A stretch of DNA of 64,000 bases from CAYQQR01 sp964420035 (lineage in GTDB: Bacteria; Bacteroidota; Bacteroidia; Bacteroidales; SM23-62), in the NCBI GenBank assembly GCA_964420035.1, contig CAYQQR010000009.1, positions 37,068 through 101,067 on the forward strand, given 5' to 3'. Each line of letters begins with the position of its first letter. Positions within the stretch are counted from its first letter, which is position 1. Below the pieces are notes generated by a model. That model saw nothing but the letters and a program-made list of their open reading frames with translations. It was not told the DNA's origin and did not search any database. The position numbers and the translations under genes are program-made. Below are positions 1 to 7,079 of the stretch, in pieces.

Positions 1-780
1 GTTTCTTATCTGGGACCCACGGGCTCACAGATCGGTAATAAAGAATCGATGAAAGATACGGCCAGGGTCCTGGGCCGTATGTACGACGGAATCGAATACC
101 GGGGCTTTGGTCAGAAGATTATAGAACAACTGGCCAAATATGCCGGGGTACCCGTCTGGAACGGTCTTACCGACGAGTTTCATCCAACCCAGGTGTTGGC
201 TGATTTGATGACCATGCAGGAACATTGCGACAAACCCCTTTCAGATATCAAATTTGCCTACCTGGGGGATGCCCGGAACAACATGGGCAATTCACTCATG
301 GTGGGCGCTGCCCAGATGGGTATGGATTTCAGGGCCGTTGCTCCCAGGCAGAATCAACCCTCTGAAGAGCTGGTCAAATCGTGTGGGGAAATTGCATCAA
401 CAACCGGTGCTTCCGTTACTCTAACAGATGACCCGGGGAAAGGGGTGAAGGATGTTGACTTTTTGTATACCGATGTATGGGTTTCCATGGGAGAACCTGA
501 AGAGGTGTGGGAACAACGGATAGAATTAATGAAGGACTACCAGGTTAATTCAGAGCTCCTGAAAAAGACGGGTAATCCCAAAGTTAAGTTCCTGCATTGT
601 TTACCGGCCTTTCATAACAGGGAAACAAAAGTAGGAGAGGAGATATACAATAAATTTGGCCTGGAATCCATGGAGGTTACCGAAGACGTATTCGAATCAA
701 AGTACTCTATTGTTTTCGAAGAAGCCGAAAACCGCGTCCATACCATTAAAGCGGTTATGGTGGCCACCCTGGGTGAATGA
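1..780 (+). CDS. argF: Ornithine carbamoyltransferase, 5'-truncated by window edge
   Basis: Cytoplasmic enzyme that joins carbamoyl phosphate and ornithine to give citrulline in arginine biosynthesis. The reading frame is open from base 1, so the N-terminal domain with the carbamoyl-phosphate STRT motif lies outside the window; about 259 residues of a usual ~330 are present. Visible family signatures are the YLGPTGSQIG and KESMKDTARVLGRMYDGI blocks, the FHPTQ motif, the GDARNNMGNS loop, DVWVSMGE and the ornithine-binding HCLPAFH motif near the C-terminus. It resembles the long ArgF/ArcB type seen in Enterobacteria more than the N-acetylornithine transcarbamylase of Bacteroides. Word-like repeats begin directly after its stop codon. 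Identity as an OTCase is very secure; anabolic versus catabolic use cannot be told without the upstream genes. Confidence 0.95.
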   Translation, partial: VSYLGPTGSQIGNKESMKDTARVLGRMYDGIEYRGFGQKIIEQLAKYAGVPVWNGLTDEFHPTQVLADLMTMQEHCDKPLSDIKFAYLGDARNNMGNSLMVGAAQMGMDFRAVAPRQNQPSEELVKSCGEIASTTGASVTLTDDPGKGVKDVDFLYTDVWVSMGEPEEVWEQRIELMKDYQVNSELLKKTGNPKVKFLHCLPAFHNRETKVGEEIYNKFGLESMEVTEDVFESKYSIVFEEAENRVHTIKAVMVATLGE

Positions 781-783
781 GTC

Positions 784-857
784 TGGTTTCTGGCCTCTGG
801 CCTTTGACCTTACACCCACACCCAATCCCCACACCCTCATTCTGAATTCTGAATTAA
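784..857. repeat. Word-like intergenic repeats after argF
   Basis: This stretch is built of short imperfect words: TCTGGCC repeated three times (784-803), then a CACACCC/CCAATCCCCACACC module (812-840), then TCTGAAT repeated twice (841-853). It begins at the first bases after the argF stop. The middle part is a copy of a module found twice more in the window. Confidence 0.6.
812..840 (+). repeat. Dispersed module R1, short copy A
   Basis: Twenty-nine bases identical to the right half of the copy at 56132-56179 and, allowing one mismatch, to the inverted copy at 42558-42605. Core word CACCCAATCCCCACA. It lies between argF and the RRM gene and has no coding role. Confidence 0.75.
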
Positions 858-956
858 TAAGGCTACTTCCTACTTCCATTAATTTCTCCCCTCATTTTGT
901 GAATTGTGGATTTTTTTTTCATAACTTGTATGAAGTTCAACATTTTACACGTTCAA

Positions 957-1211
957 ATGATCTTATATGTCGGTAACATAGCTTATTCATTATCTGACGA
1001 GGACCTGAAAAAAGTATTTGAAGAATATGGAGAAGTTAATGCGGCTAAAATCGTCAGATACAAAAGCAGCGGCAGATCAAAGGGTTATGGTTTTGTTGAA
1101 ATGCTCAATGAAGAGGAAGCGGAAAAGGCTATTGGCGAACTGGAAGGCAAGATCGTTCAGGGCCGGAATTTGAGAGTAGCTAAAGCAAAAATCCAGACCT
1201 TCACGGAGTAA
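957..1211 (+). CDS. RRM-type RNA-binding protein
   Basis: Small single-domain RNA recognition motif protein of 84 residues, of the bacterial glycine-poor RRM family known from cyanobacteria and Bacteroidota and thought to bind single-stranded RNA in the cytoplasm. RNP2 (LYVGNI) is at residues 3-8 and RNP1 (KGYGFVEM) near 40-47, with the expected beta-alpha-beta-beta-alpha-beta spacing. The frame is open further upstream (first ATG 906), but I choose 957 because the RRM fold starts immediately there and the upstream residues are hydrophobic noise lying in repeat-rich DNA. It stands alone and converges on the DUF456 gene. Target RNAs are unknown. Confidence 0.88.
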   Translation: MILYVGNIAYSLSDEDLKKVFEEYGEVNAAKIVRYKSSGRSKGYGFVEMLNEEEAEKAIGELEGKIVQGRNLRVAKAKIQTFTE

Positions 1212-1226
1212 GTCTGGTTTTCATCA

Positions 1227-1256
1227 CCCTGTTTTTCAGGACCGGATTCAACAGGG
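1227..1256. terminator. Possible bidirectional terminator
   Basis: Inverted repeat CCCTGTT (1227-1233) and AACAGGG (1250-1256) with a 16-base loop, followed by TCTTTATT, placed between the convergent RRM and DUF456 genes. The stem is only 7 bp, so this is a moderate call. Confidence 0.4.
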
Positions 1257-1267
1257 GTCTTTATTAC

Positions 1268-1756
1268 TCAGGCTGTAAAAAACGCTCTGACAAAGTAATA
1301 TGTCATAGTCAGGGATGCGGCTAGTTTTAATCCAACACCAGTCAGAAAACCCAGGAAGGAACCAAAGCCGGCTCTGAATGCCTGCCCGGATTCCTTACCG
1401 TCAATTACTTCACCAATAACGGCACCGACGAAAGGTCCCACGATAATTCCCAGGGGTGGGAAAAAGAATAATCCGAGGACAAGACCGATCACGGCTCCCC
1501 AGATCCCCTTTTTTGATCCTCCGAAACGTTTTGTTCCCCACATGGGCACGATATAGTCCAAAACGGTAACCAGGATGGCCAGAAAGGCAAAAAACAATAA
1601 AAATGCAGCACTGAAATCGCCCCAGCGGGTGAAATGCAACATCAACAGTCCCGCGAAACTCACCGGCGGACCCGGGATCACGGGTAAGACGCATCCCAGA
1701 ATGCCCAGGATGATCAATATTATACCTAATCCAACAAGCAGGAAATCTACAACCAT
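1268..1756 (-). CDS. DUF456 family membrane protein
   Basis: Integral membrane protein of 162 residues matching the DUF456 family. Four to five hydrophobic segments are visible (about residues 5-27, 45-67, 84-118 and 135-155), including the glycine/proline-rich PVIPGPP loop after the first helix and the GIIVGPFVGAVIGE stretch typical of the family. Function is unknown; the glycine-zipper-like helices have led to suggestions of a small transporter, but nothing in the sequence proves that. It is preceded by a repeat tract that separates it from the upstream metal-binding lipoprotein gene on the same strand. Confidence 0.85.
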   Translation of the reverse strand: MVVDFLLVGLGIILIILGILGCVLPVIPGPPVSFAGLLMLHFTRWGDFSAAFLLFFAFLAILVTVLDYIVPMWGTKRFGGSKKGIWGAVIGLVLGLFFFPPLGIIVGPFVGAVIGEVIDGKESGQAFRAGFGSFLGFLTGVGLKLAASLTMTYYFVRAFFTA

Positions 1757-1773
1757 TTCGGTATTGTCAGGTG

Positions 1774-1835
1774 TTGCGCGTTACGGGTAAGAAATCAAAA
1801 ACCACGCGTAACCCGTAACCCGAAACACGTAACGA
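1774..1835. repeat. CGTAACCC word repeats
   Basis: Six variants of the word CGTAACCC (or its complement GGGTTACG) occur between the HMA lipoprotein stop and the DUF456 start. The same word recurs at 39412-39440 in the dctQ-dctM gap. Confidence 0.55.
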
Positions 1836-1839
1836 TATT

Positions 1840-2190
1840 TTACATCTTCAATCTTACATCTTCAATCACCGTGTACCCCACTTTCTCAATAGCCCCTGCA
1901 ATCTCTTCCGGGGTGGTTTTGGTTTTATCGTAACTGACTTTCGCTACCGAACCAAGGTGTGAAGCTTTCACTTCTTTGATCCCTTCTAATGAGGCTACAG
2001 ATTCCTGCACGGTTTCTTCACAACCGGTACAGGTCATGCCGTGAACCGTAAATTCTGTTTCAATAAGGTTTTCAGGAGCGATTGCAATGCTTTCGGCGGT
2101 CCCTTCAGATTCATCCTGCTTTTTCTGCTCTGACTGACAGGACAAAATGAAAACAGGGAGGAGCATGAATAAGATAAACTTTATCATCAT
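1840..2190 (-). CDS. Heavy-metal-associated (HMA) domain lipoprotein
   Basis: Exported metal-binding protein of 116 residues. The N-terminus is a lipoprotein signal (hydrophobic residues 3-16 and the lipobox LSC with Cys at 18), then a charged linker, then one HMA domain from about residue 45 with the GMTCTGCEETV motif whose two cysteines bind Cu(I), Zn(II) or Hg(II). The ferredoxin-like fold ends with the DKTKTTPEEIAGAIEKVGY block. Being lipid-anchored, it probably acts as a periplasmic or outer-membrane-facing metal scavenger rather than as a cytosolic CopZ. No metal ATPase or regulator is adjacent. The 3' end contains a 14-bp tandem duplication that encodes the last residues and the stop. 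Confidence 0.88.
   Translation of the reverse strand: MMIKFILFMLLPVFILSCQSEQKKQDESEGTAESIAIAPENLIETEFTVHGMTCTGCEETVQESVASLEGIKEVKASHLGSVAKVSYDKTKTTPEEIAGAIEKVGYTVIEDVRLKM
1841..1868. repeat. 14-bp tandem duplication at the HMA gene 3' end
   Basis: Two copies of TACATCTTCAATC plus one base, at 1841-1854 and 1855-1868, differing only in the final base. The duplication encodes the C-terminal residues and stop codon of the HMA lipoprotein, so it has replaced the original end. Confidence 0.8.
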
Positions 2191-2329
2191 AATGTTCTTT
2201 TATTGTAAGCGGTAAAAATATACAATTATTCCGAAGGGCAGAACAAAGAAAAAATGTTCCGCGTTCAGCTTTTTGCTTCCTAAGTTGTAATTCCATATAT
2301 TTATTTCTTATCGGTTCCTTCTGTGTATC

Positions 2330-3094
2330 TTGGAAGACTACGACAATATATTGAATAAGCTTAGCGATTTTCTGGGTAAGAATCCGGGAAACCTCAATAT
2401 CCTTGAGGAGCAGATTGACGTTGACTTGCAGATGGAATATTTTGAGAAATCGAAGAACCGTAATAAAGACCTTGATCCAGAACAGATTCTGGGTCGGAAA
2501 GATGAGATTTATAATACGAATGAACCGGAAGCTAAACGAAAAGAGCTTTTTACACAACTGGCGGCCCTGGAGAATGTAGAAGCATTTCGTGTGCTCGAGT
2601 CTTATGTGAAATCATCCTGCAAGGAACTCAGAAATTGGGCCATCCTGGCTTTTCAGGAGAGCAGGATGTTGTTGGAAAGCAAATTCCTGGATGAAAGCCA
2701 GGTTTTCATTTCCACCGGATTGGGTGGGAAAGGTGAAAAACTGAGGTATTTCATTGTGCTTATTAAGCACAACGATAAACAGTTCTCCCCCTTGCAGAAG
2801 AAAATAACCAGGAGTGAGCTTCGTTATTGTTTTTCCCTCTATGACAGTGATGTGGAAAAGATACAATTTACCGGACGTTTCTGTACCATTGTGGCATTTA
2901 TCCCTTTGCAGGCCAACATAAAAACGGTTATACGCGACTGCATAGAGGAAACAAACATTTTTGGCAATTTTTTGATGAAGAATTTTATTGTGACCAATGT
3001 AAAAATGATGGACCGGGGAGAGATAGAAGAATTTATTGATAAGAATAACTCATCAGCAATTAATCCGCCTTCGCGGTCCGCTTCGGCGGACTAG
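2330..3094 (+). CDS. Conserved hypothetical protein with TTG start
   Basis: I do not recognise a named family. The 254-residue product is soluble, without signal peptide or membrane segment. Residues ~70-105 (AALENVEAFRVLESYVKSSCKELRNWAILA-type helices) look like a HEAT-repeat pair; the remaining C-terminal half is alpha/beta with a conserved-looking STGLGGKG motif near residue 125. An in-frame stop at 2288 leaves no ATG before residue 35, so translation must begin at TTG 2330, TTG 2348 or ATG 2432; the start is uncertain. The last ten residues (rich in Pro, Ser, Ala) are encoded by a structured repeat element, whose stem provides the TAG stop, so the native C-terminus has probably been replaced. 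Confidence 0.65.
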   Translation: MEDYDNILNKLSDFLGKNPGNLNILEEQIDVDLQMEYFEKSKNRNKDLDPEQILGRKDEIYNTNEPEAKRKELFTQLAALENVEAFRVLESYVKSSCKELRNWAILAFQESRMLLESKFLDESQVFISTGLGGKGEKLRYFIVLIKHNDKQFSPLQKKITRSELRYCFSLYDSDVEKIQFTGRFCTIVAFIPLQANIKTVIRDCIEETNIFGNFLMKNFIVTNVKMMDRGEIEEFIDKNNSSAINPPSRSASAD

Positions 3095-3191
3095 AAGGTA
3101 TGGGATAATTGGCTTCACCGAGCTCGTAAACCCGGTTCCCCGGAGCTTGCTCCGGAATTCAGGGTCCAGGGCTTGCCCTGGGGTCCATACC
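3061..3191. repeat. Structured intergenic element with three hairpins
   Basis: The segment holds three compact hairpins: GTCCGC-TTCG-GCGGAC (3076-3091), CCGGAGC-TT-GCTCCGG (3140-3155) and CCAGGGC-TT-GCCCTGG (3166-3181). The last two are enclosed by the inverted repeat GGTATGG (3097-3103) and CCATACC (3185-3191). Such an array looks like a REP/BIME-type dispersed element. It overlaps the end of the preceding coding sequence. Confidence 0.7.
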
Positions 3192-3212
3192 AATTGATTA
3201 AAAGCTATTGCA

Positions 3213-3512
3213 ATGGCGAAGGACACGATGATCAATATGGCTGTTCAGTTTTTACCCCGTTCCAAAGGCATGCATAGCTATGACCTTGTTGATGAAGCAA
3301 TTGAGGTTATAGAGGAATCCGGACTGAAACACAGGGTTTGCCCCTTTGAAACCGTTGTGGAAGGTCACTGGGATGAGCTTATGAAACTCCTGGAAGCAAT
3401 GAAGGAGCGGTGTTTTGCAGAAGGAGCTTTGGAAATCCTGGTCAACATCAAGCTGCAGATGAAAAAGGATGCTGATGTTCACATAGAAGACAAAATGCAG
3501 AAATACTCTTGA
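3213..3512 (+). CDS. MTH1187/YqgV-type thiamine-binding family protein (DUF77)
   Basis: A 99-residue protein of the DUF77/MTH1187 family, ferredoxin-like proteins related to YkoF that bind thiamine or its hydroxymethylpyrimidine moiety. Family features are the N-terminal INMAVQFLP strand, the YDLVDEAIEVIEESGLKH helix, the PFETVVEGHWDELMKLLE segment and the C-terminal VNIKLQMKKDAD strand. Length equals the family norm. The ATG at 3213 follows the structured repeat element by about 20 bases. No thiamine transporter or TPP riboswitch is next to it, so its role in thiamine salvage is inferred from family knowledge only. Confidence 0.85.
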   Translation: MAKDTMINMAVQFLPRSKGMHSYDLVDEAIEVIEESGLKHRVCPFETVVEGHWDELMKLLEAMKERCFAEGALEILVNIKLQMKKDADVHIEDKMQKYS

Positions 3513-3595
3513 GCTAACCGCCACTTGGACGATTAACAAAACACCCCTCGATTGCCGAACCAAGACTGCATGCCCGACAGGCAGGGAACCAAGTT

Positions 3596-3609
3596 CCGAT
3601 AGCTATCGG
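3596..3609. repeat. Perfect palindrome CCGATAGCTATCGG
   Basis: A 14-base perfect palindrome, extended by TT and GA at its sides, lying in a short-repeat tract (3570-3636: variants of GGAACC/GGAACT) between the convergent DUF77 and DUF3276 genes. It may act as a transcription stop for either gene or be a dispersed element. Confidence 0.6.
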
Positions 3610-3636
3610 GAAAGGAACTAAGGAACCTGGGAACTC

Positions 3637-4029
3637 CTAAGATTTATCCTCAAGATCCTCGAAATCTACATCACTGGAATAGTTCTCGGAAACGGTTTCT
3701 TCAACCTGATTCGTTTTTTCCTCCTTGTCTTCGGGTAATTCTGTCATTTCAGGAGCTGAGTCCCGAATGAATTGAATGGCTTCGGCCAATCCCTCCGAAA
3801 ACTTGTCGAAATCTTCCTTGTAGAGAAATAACTTGTGTTTTTCGTAGAAAAATCGACCATCCCGGTTGAATCTTTTTTTACTTTCGGTAATGGTCAGGTA
3901 ATAATCATTTCTTCGGGTCGCTTTAACATCGAAGAAATACGTTCTTTTTCCCGCCCTGACAGGCTTGGCGAAAATCTCTTCACGTTCTGAATTTTGCGCG
4001 TCAGTTTTCTCTGTTCCTTCGGACATCAT
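3637..4029 (-). CDS. DUF3276 / PUR-alpha-like nucleic-acid-binding protein
   Basis: A 130-residue cytoplasmic protein of the Bacteroidota DUF3276 family, which shares the PUR repeat fold with eukaryotic PUR-alpha and Borrelia BpuR and is believed to bind single-stranded DNA and RNA. The PUR core spans about residues 15-92: EEIFAKPVRAGKRTYFFDVKATRRNDYYLTITESKKR followed by the FFYEKHKLFLYKEDFDKFSEGL block. The C-terminal ~35 residues are an acidic, disordered tail. A TATTTTTG box about 33 bases before the ATG serves as a probable promoter. The gene is monocistronic and diverges from nusB. Confidence 0.88.
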   Translation of the reverse strand: MMSEGTEKTDAQNSEREEIFAKPVRAGKRTYFFDVKATRRNDYYLTITESKKRFNRDGRFFYEKHKLFLYKEDFDKFSEGLAEAIQFIRDSAPEMTELPEDKEEKTNQVEETVSENYSSDVDFEDLEDKS

Positions 4030-4062
4030 GCATTAGTTTAGTTAATGGTTGTCAATTGTTTT

Positions 4063-4070
4063 CAAAAATA
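4063..4070 (-). promoter_or_regulatory. Bacteroidota -7 box for the DUF3276 gene
   Basis: Read on the minus strand this is TATTTTTG, an exact match to TAnnTTTG. It lies 33 bases before the DUF3276 ATG. The matching -33 region is a T-run without a clear TTTG. Confidence 0.45.
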
Positions 4071-4160
4071 AAAAAATATTTATGAAAAAGTCATAATTTA
4101 GTCGCTTTTGAGCCCTTGTAGCTTAAATAACTCTTATTTAGATAGTTTCAAAAAAAGGAC

Positions 4161-4191
4161 TTGATTGAAGTTTATTTCATCTTTACCTTTA
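4161..4191 (+). promoter_or_regulatory. Probable nusB promoter
   Basis: TTGA (4161-4164), 19 bases, then TACCTTTA (4184-4191); one mismatch in each box relative to TTTG-N19/20-TAnnTTTG. The predicted start site would leave a leader of about 12 bases before the nusB ATG. Confidence 0.45.
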
Positions 4192-4208
4192 CGAGGTTCT
4201 TTTAAATT

Positions 4209-5156
4209 ATGCTTAGCAGGAGATATTTAAGAATAAAAACCTTTCAGATCCTTTATGCCCACTATCGTTCGGGCATAAAAACCATAAATCAGTCTGAAAA
4301 GGAACTGCTTCACAGCATTGAGAAATCCAGACAGCTTTATTATTTGTTACTGATCTTACTGGTGGACATGGTGCAATACATCCGGGAAAGGATTGACCTG
4401 GCCCGGCAAAAACGGATTCGCGGACCTGAAGACATCAATCCCAATACCCGCTTCGTGAATAATAAATTAATCACACTTATCGAGGACAATGTCCACCTGA
4501 GAAAAATCATAGAGCAGGAAAAACACTCCTGGGTAAATCATCCGGAAATGATCAGGAAGCTATTTGAGCTCTTTGCTGATACTGATATCTACAAAGAATA
4601 CATGGCAGGTCCGGAGCCCGGTTTTGCTGAAGATAAGAAGGTAGTGATTGATTTTTACAGGTACGTGGTTTATAATTACGAGGACCTGTACCAGGTGCTT
4701 GAGGAAATGAGCATTTACTGGAATGATGAGGCAGATTTCATGATTGAAATGCTTATCAAGGTGATCAAAAAATGCAAGAGTGAAGATACTGAACCGGATT
4801 GGTTGGCTTATCCATCAATAGACAAGGAAGATATAGACTTTGTAAAGAAGCTGTTCAGAAAAAGTATTCTTAAGGAAGAAGATTATACCGGCTTGATCAA
4901 TAGCTCGGTAAAAAACTGGGAGCTTGAAAGAATTGCTTTCGTCGACAGATTATTAATGCAAATAGCCATTACCGAGATAACCGAATTTCCTAACATTCCC
5001 ACCAAGGTCAGTTTGAATGAGTACATTGAAATTGCCAAATATTACAGCACCATTAAAAGCAGTAACTTCATTAATGGGATTCTGGACAACATCATTCAAA
5101 AATTAAAAAAAGACAATAAACTTTTCAAAAGCGGCCGGGGATTGATAGGAGAATAA
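4209..5156 (+). CDS. nusB: Transcription antitermination protein NusB
   Basis: NusB binds boxA RNA with S10 and promotes antitermination of rRNA operons. The 315-residue form, twice the length of Escherichia coli NusB, is standard in Bacteroidota, where an extra helical region precedes the canonical domain. The N-terminus SRRYLRIKTFQILYAHY is the usual NusB start, and the C-terminal NusB fold is clear in KNWELERIAFVDRLLMQIAITEITEFPNIPTKVSLNEYIEIAKYYSTIKSSNFINGILDNI (about residues 238-298). It opens a co-directional run with DUF1573, yajC, YbbR and coaE, an order conserved in Bacteroidales. Confidence 0.95.
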   Translation: MLSRRYLRIKTFQILYAHYRSGIKTINQSEKELLHSIEKSRQLYYLLLILLVDMVQYIRERIDLARQKRIRGPEDINPNTRFVNNKLITLIEDNVHLRKIIEQEKHSWVNHPEMIRKLFELFADTDIYKEYMAGPEPGFAEDKKVVIDFYRYVVYNYEDLYQVLEEMSIYWNDEADFMIEMLIKVIKKCKSEDTEPDWLAYPSIDKEDIDFVKKLFRKSILKEEDYTGLINSSVKNWELERIAFVDRLLMQIAITEITEFPNIPTKVSLNEYIEIAKYYSTIKSSNFINGILDNIIQKLKKDNKLFKSGRGLIGE

Positions 5157-5160
5157 TGAT

Positions 5161-5192
5161 GTTGCCAGGGTTGGTTTTTATTACTTACTTTG
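5161..5192 (+). promoter_or_regulatory. Weak internal promoter before the DUF1573 gene
   Basis: GTTG (5161-5164), 20 bases, TTACTTTG (5185-5192); one mismatch per box. It lies in the 53-base gap between nusB and the DUF1573 gene. Confidence 0.3.
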
Positions 5193-5209
5193 CATGATCA
5201 TTTGACAAT

Positions 5210-5638
5210 ATGAACCGGTATATTGGGTTTATTCTATTGCTTTTGTCCGGACTCTTCTCATGCCAGATGCCTGACGAGAAGAATAATTCGGCAGAAAATC
5301 AGACTGTGCAGGGAGGACATCCGGAGATAGATTTCATTACGGTGCAACATGATTTTGGTGAGATCACCGAAGGTGAAAAGGTGGCCTACAGCTATTTTTT
5401 CACCAATACCGGGGAAGCTCCCCTTATTATCAACCGGGTAGATGCCGGTTGTGGTTGCACGGCTCCCGAATGGACCGATGAACCCGTATCAGCCGGTGAA
5501 AAAGGTTTTGTAAAAGTGGTATTCGACAGCAGTGACCGATGGGGAAGGCAGAATAAATCAGTTAGTGTCAGAAGCAATGCCGTCGATAATCCGGTCGTGG
5601 TCCTTCGTTTTACAGCGGAAATAATCAATACGCAATAA
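5210..5638 (+). CDS. DUF1573 domain lipoprotein
   Basis: A 142-residue exported protein. The first 18 residues form a lipoprotein signal ending in the lipobox LFSC, then a polar linker, then an immunoglobulin-like DUF1573/ASH-type domain from about residue 40: FITVQHDFGEITEGEKVAYSY, the TNTGEAPLIINRVDAGCGCTAPEW block and a closing VRSNAVDNPVVVLRF strand. The CGCT pair is characteristic of the family. DUF1573 proteins are abundant in Bacteroidota envelopes; their biochemical role is not established. Position between nusB and yajC suggests co-transcription with the secretion gene. Confidence 0.88.
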   Translation: MNRYIGFILLLLSGLFSCQMPDEKNNSAENQTVQGGHPEIDFITVQHDFGEITEGEKVAYSYFFTNTGEAPLIINRVDAGCGCTAPEWTDEPVSAGEKGFVKVVFDSSDRWGRQNKSVSVRSNAVDNPVVVLRFTAEIINTQ

Positions 5639-5661
5639 TTTTATTTACTAATTAAGAAAAA

Positions 5662-5979
5662 ATGGATCTATTTATTCTATTGCAAGCACAGCAGCCGGGA
5701 GGGAATCCTTTAACATCCTTTTTACCCCTAATCCTGATCATACTGGTATTTTATTTCTTCATGATCCGGCCCCAGGTAAGAAGGCAAAAAGAGCTGAAGA
5801 ATTACAGGAGACAGTTGTCCAAAGGAGACAAGATTGTCACCACAGGTGGAATCTATGGAAAAGTAACAGACGTTAAAGAACAGTCGGTGACGGTTGAGAT
5901 CTCAGATAATATCCGGGTAAAGATTGATAAAAACGCGGTTTTGAGAGACACTTCAGATCTGGGTAGTCAGCAAAAATAA
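5662..5979 (+). CDS. yajC: Preprotein translocase accessory subunit YajC
   Basis: Single-pass inner-membrane protein of 105 residues that associates with SecDF-YajC and the Sec translocon. The transmembrane helix is residues ~18-38 (SFLPLILIILVFYFFMIRP), followed by the family motif PQVRRQKE and the cytoplasmic KGDKIVTTGGIYGKVTDV domain. Length and layout are normal. It sits 23 bases after the DUF1573 stop, in line with a shared transcript. SecDF is not in the window. Confidence 0.95.
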   Translation: MDLFILLQAQQPGGNPLTSFLPLILIILVFYFFMIRPQVRRQKELKNYRRQLSKGDKIVTTGGIYGKVTDVKEQSVTVEISDNIRVKIDKNAVLRDTSDLGSQQK

Positions 5980-6050
5980 ATGGTTCTCGGTTCTCGGTTA
6001 ATTGTTCCGGGTTTTTAATCAAGTTCTGATTCTTTGATGAACTTTTGTAT

Positions 6051-7079
6051 ATGGAGGATAAAAAACGTCGGGATAGTATTGAGTCCAGGTTGTTCAGGCC
6101 TTTTTTCCGACTGACGCAAAGGGAAAAGGTGAAACTGACCAGGCGCCTCTCCATTTTTGTATTTTTTGTTCTCGTATCCGTTTTACTCTGGTTTATCAAT
6201 GCGCTGGGAAAGGACTACAATACAGAACTTAGCTATCCGGTTCGTTATGTGAATATGCCCCGTAACAAAATACTGGTTAATAATCCACCGGATCAACTCA
6301 TTATTACTGTCAATGGATACGGCTATACCCTGCTTCGCTATAAGCTGGGTGCCCGTGAATTACCTCTTGTATTCAATGTTAATTCATTTGCACTGAACCG
6401 CGTTGATACCGGTCAGGGTGACTATTTTTTCATTTTGTCGGATTTTGCCAAGGGCCGGCTCGAAAGTCAACTGCCGGGTGAATTCGAGATACTTGATATC
6501 CAACCTGATTCTTTGGTATTTCATTTAACCGATATATCCAGAAAAATGGTACCTGTGCGATCCCTGGTGGAAATCGAACTGGAGAAACAGTTCATGCTCC
6601 GGGGTAAACCGAAAATTGAACCGGACAGCATACAGGTGGGCGGTCCCCAAAATATTATAGATACCCTGAATGCAGTATATACTGAAGAAATAAAAATCCG
6701 TTCCCTGGATAAATCAACCTCTCTGACCGTTGAACTGAAGCCTGTTCCGAAAGTTCAATTTGGAGTTCCAGGAGTAAACCTGAGCCTGCAAGTCGAAAAA
6801 TATACAGAATCCGGTTTTAAGGTTCCACTCGAGACCATCAATGTTCCCGATTCTCTTGTCATGAAAACTTTCCCATCTGCAGTAGATGTTTCATTTTACG
6901 TGGGACTTGATAATTATGAGTCTGTGCAACCCGGCTTATTTCATGCATATGTAGATTATAAAAACATTGAGGATTTGACAGAAAACCGAATTCCCGTAGT
7001 TCTTGACCGGGTTCCGGAAGCTGTTTCCAACGTGAAGTACGGTCCTAGAGAGGTAGAGTTTATCATCGAGAAAAAATGA
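6051..7079 (+). CDS. YbbR-like (CdaR-type) membrane protein
   Basis: A 342-residue protein with a short cytoplasmic N-terminus, one transmembrane helix (about residues 33-50, SIFVFFVLVSVLLWFINAL) and three YbbR-like repeats outside the membrane (starting near residues 55, 145 and 240). In Firmicutes the homologue CdaR regulates the diadenylate cyclase CdaA; here no cyclase gene is adjacent, so that link is only by family. Start: a TTG at 6045 gives two extra residues, but ATG 6051 is preceded by a purine stretch and is preferred. The stop overlaps the coaE start (ATGA), indicating translational coupling. Confidence 0.85.
   Translation: MEDKKRRDSIESRLFRPFFRLTQREKVKLTRRLSIFVFFVLVSVLLWFINALGKDYNTELSYPVRYVNMPRNKILVNNPPDQLIITVNGYGYTLLRYKLGARELPLVFNVNSFALNRVDTGQGDYFFILSDFAKGRLESQLPGEFEILDIQPDSLVFHLTDISRKMVPVRSLVEIELEKQFMLRGKPKIEPDSIQVGGPQNIIDTLNAVYTEEIKIRSLDKSTSLTVELKPVPKVQFGVPGVNLSLQVEKYTESGFKVPLETINVPDSLVMKTFPSAVDVSFYVGLDNYESVQPGLFHAYVDYKNIEDLTENRIPVVLDRVPEAVSNVKYGPREVEFIIEKK

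Noticed and set aside
906..956. Longer N-terminus for the RRM protein from ATG 906
   Set aside because: The extra 17 residues are hydrophobic, come from repeat-rich DNA and are not part of the RRM fold, which starts at 957.
3513..3636. Small RNA or gene between the DUF77 and DUF3276 genes
   Set aside because: Only word repeats and a 14-base palindrome are visible; there is no promoter-like sequence or open frame.
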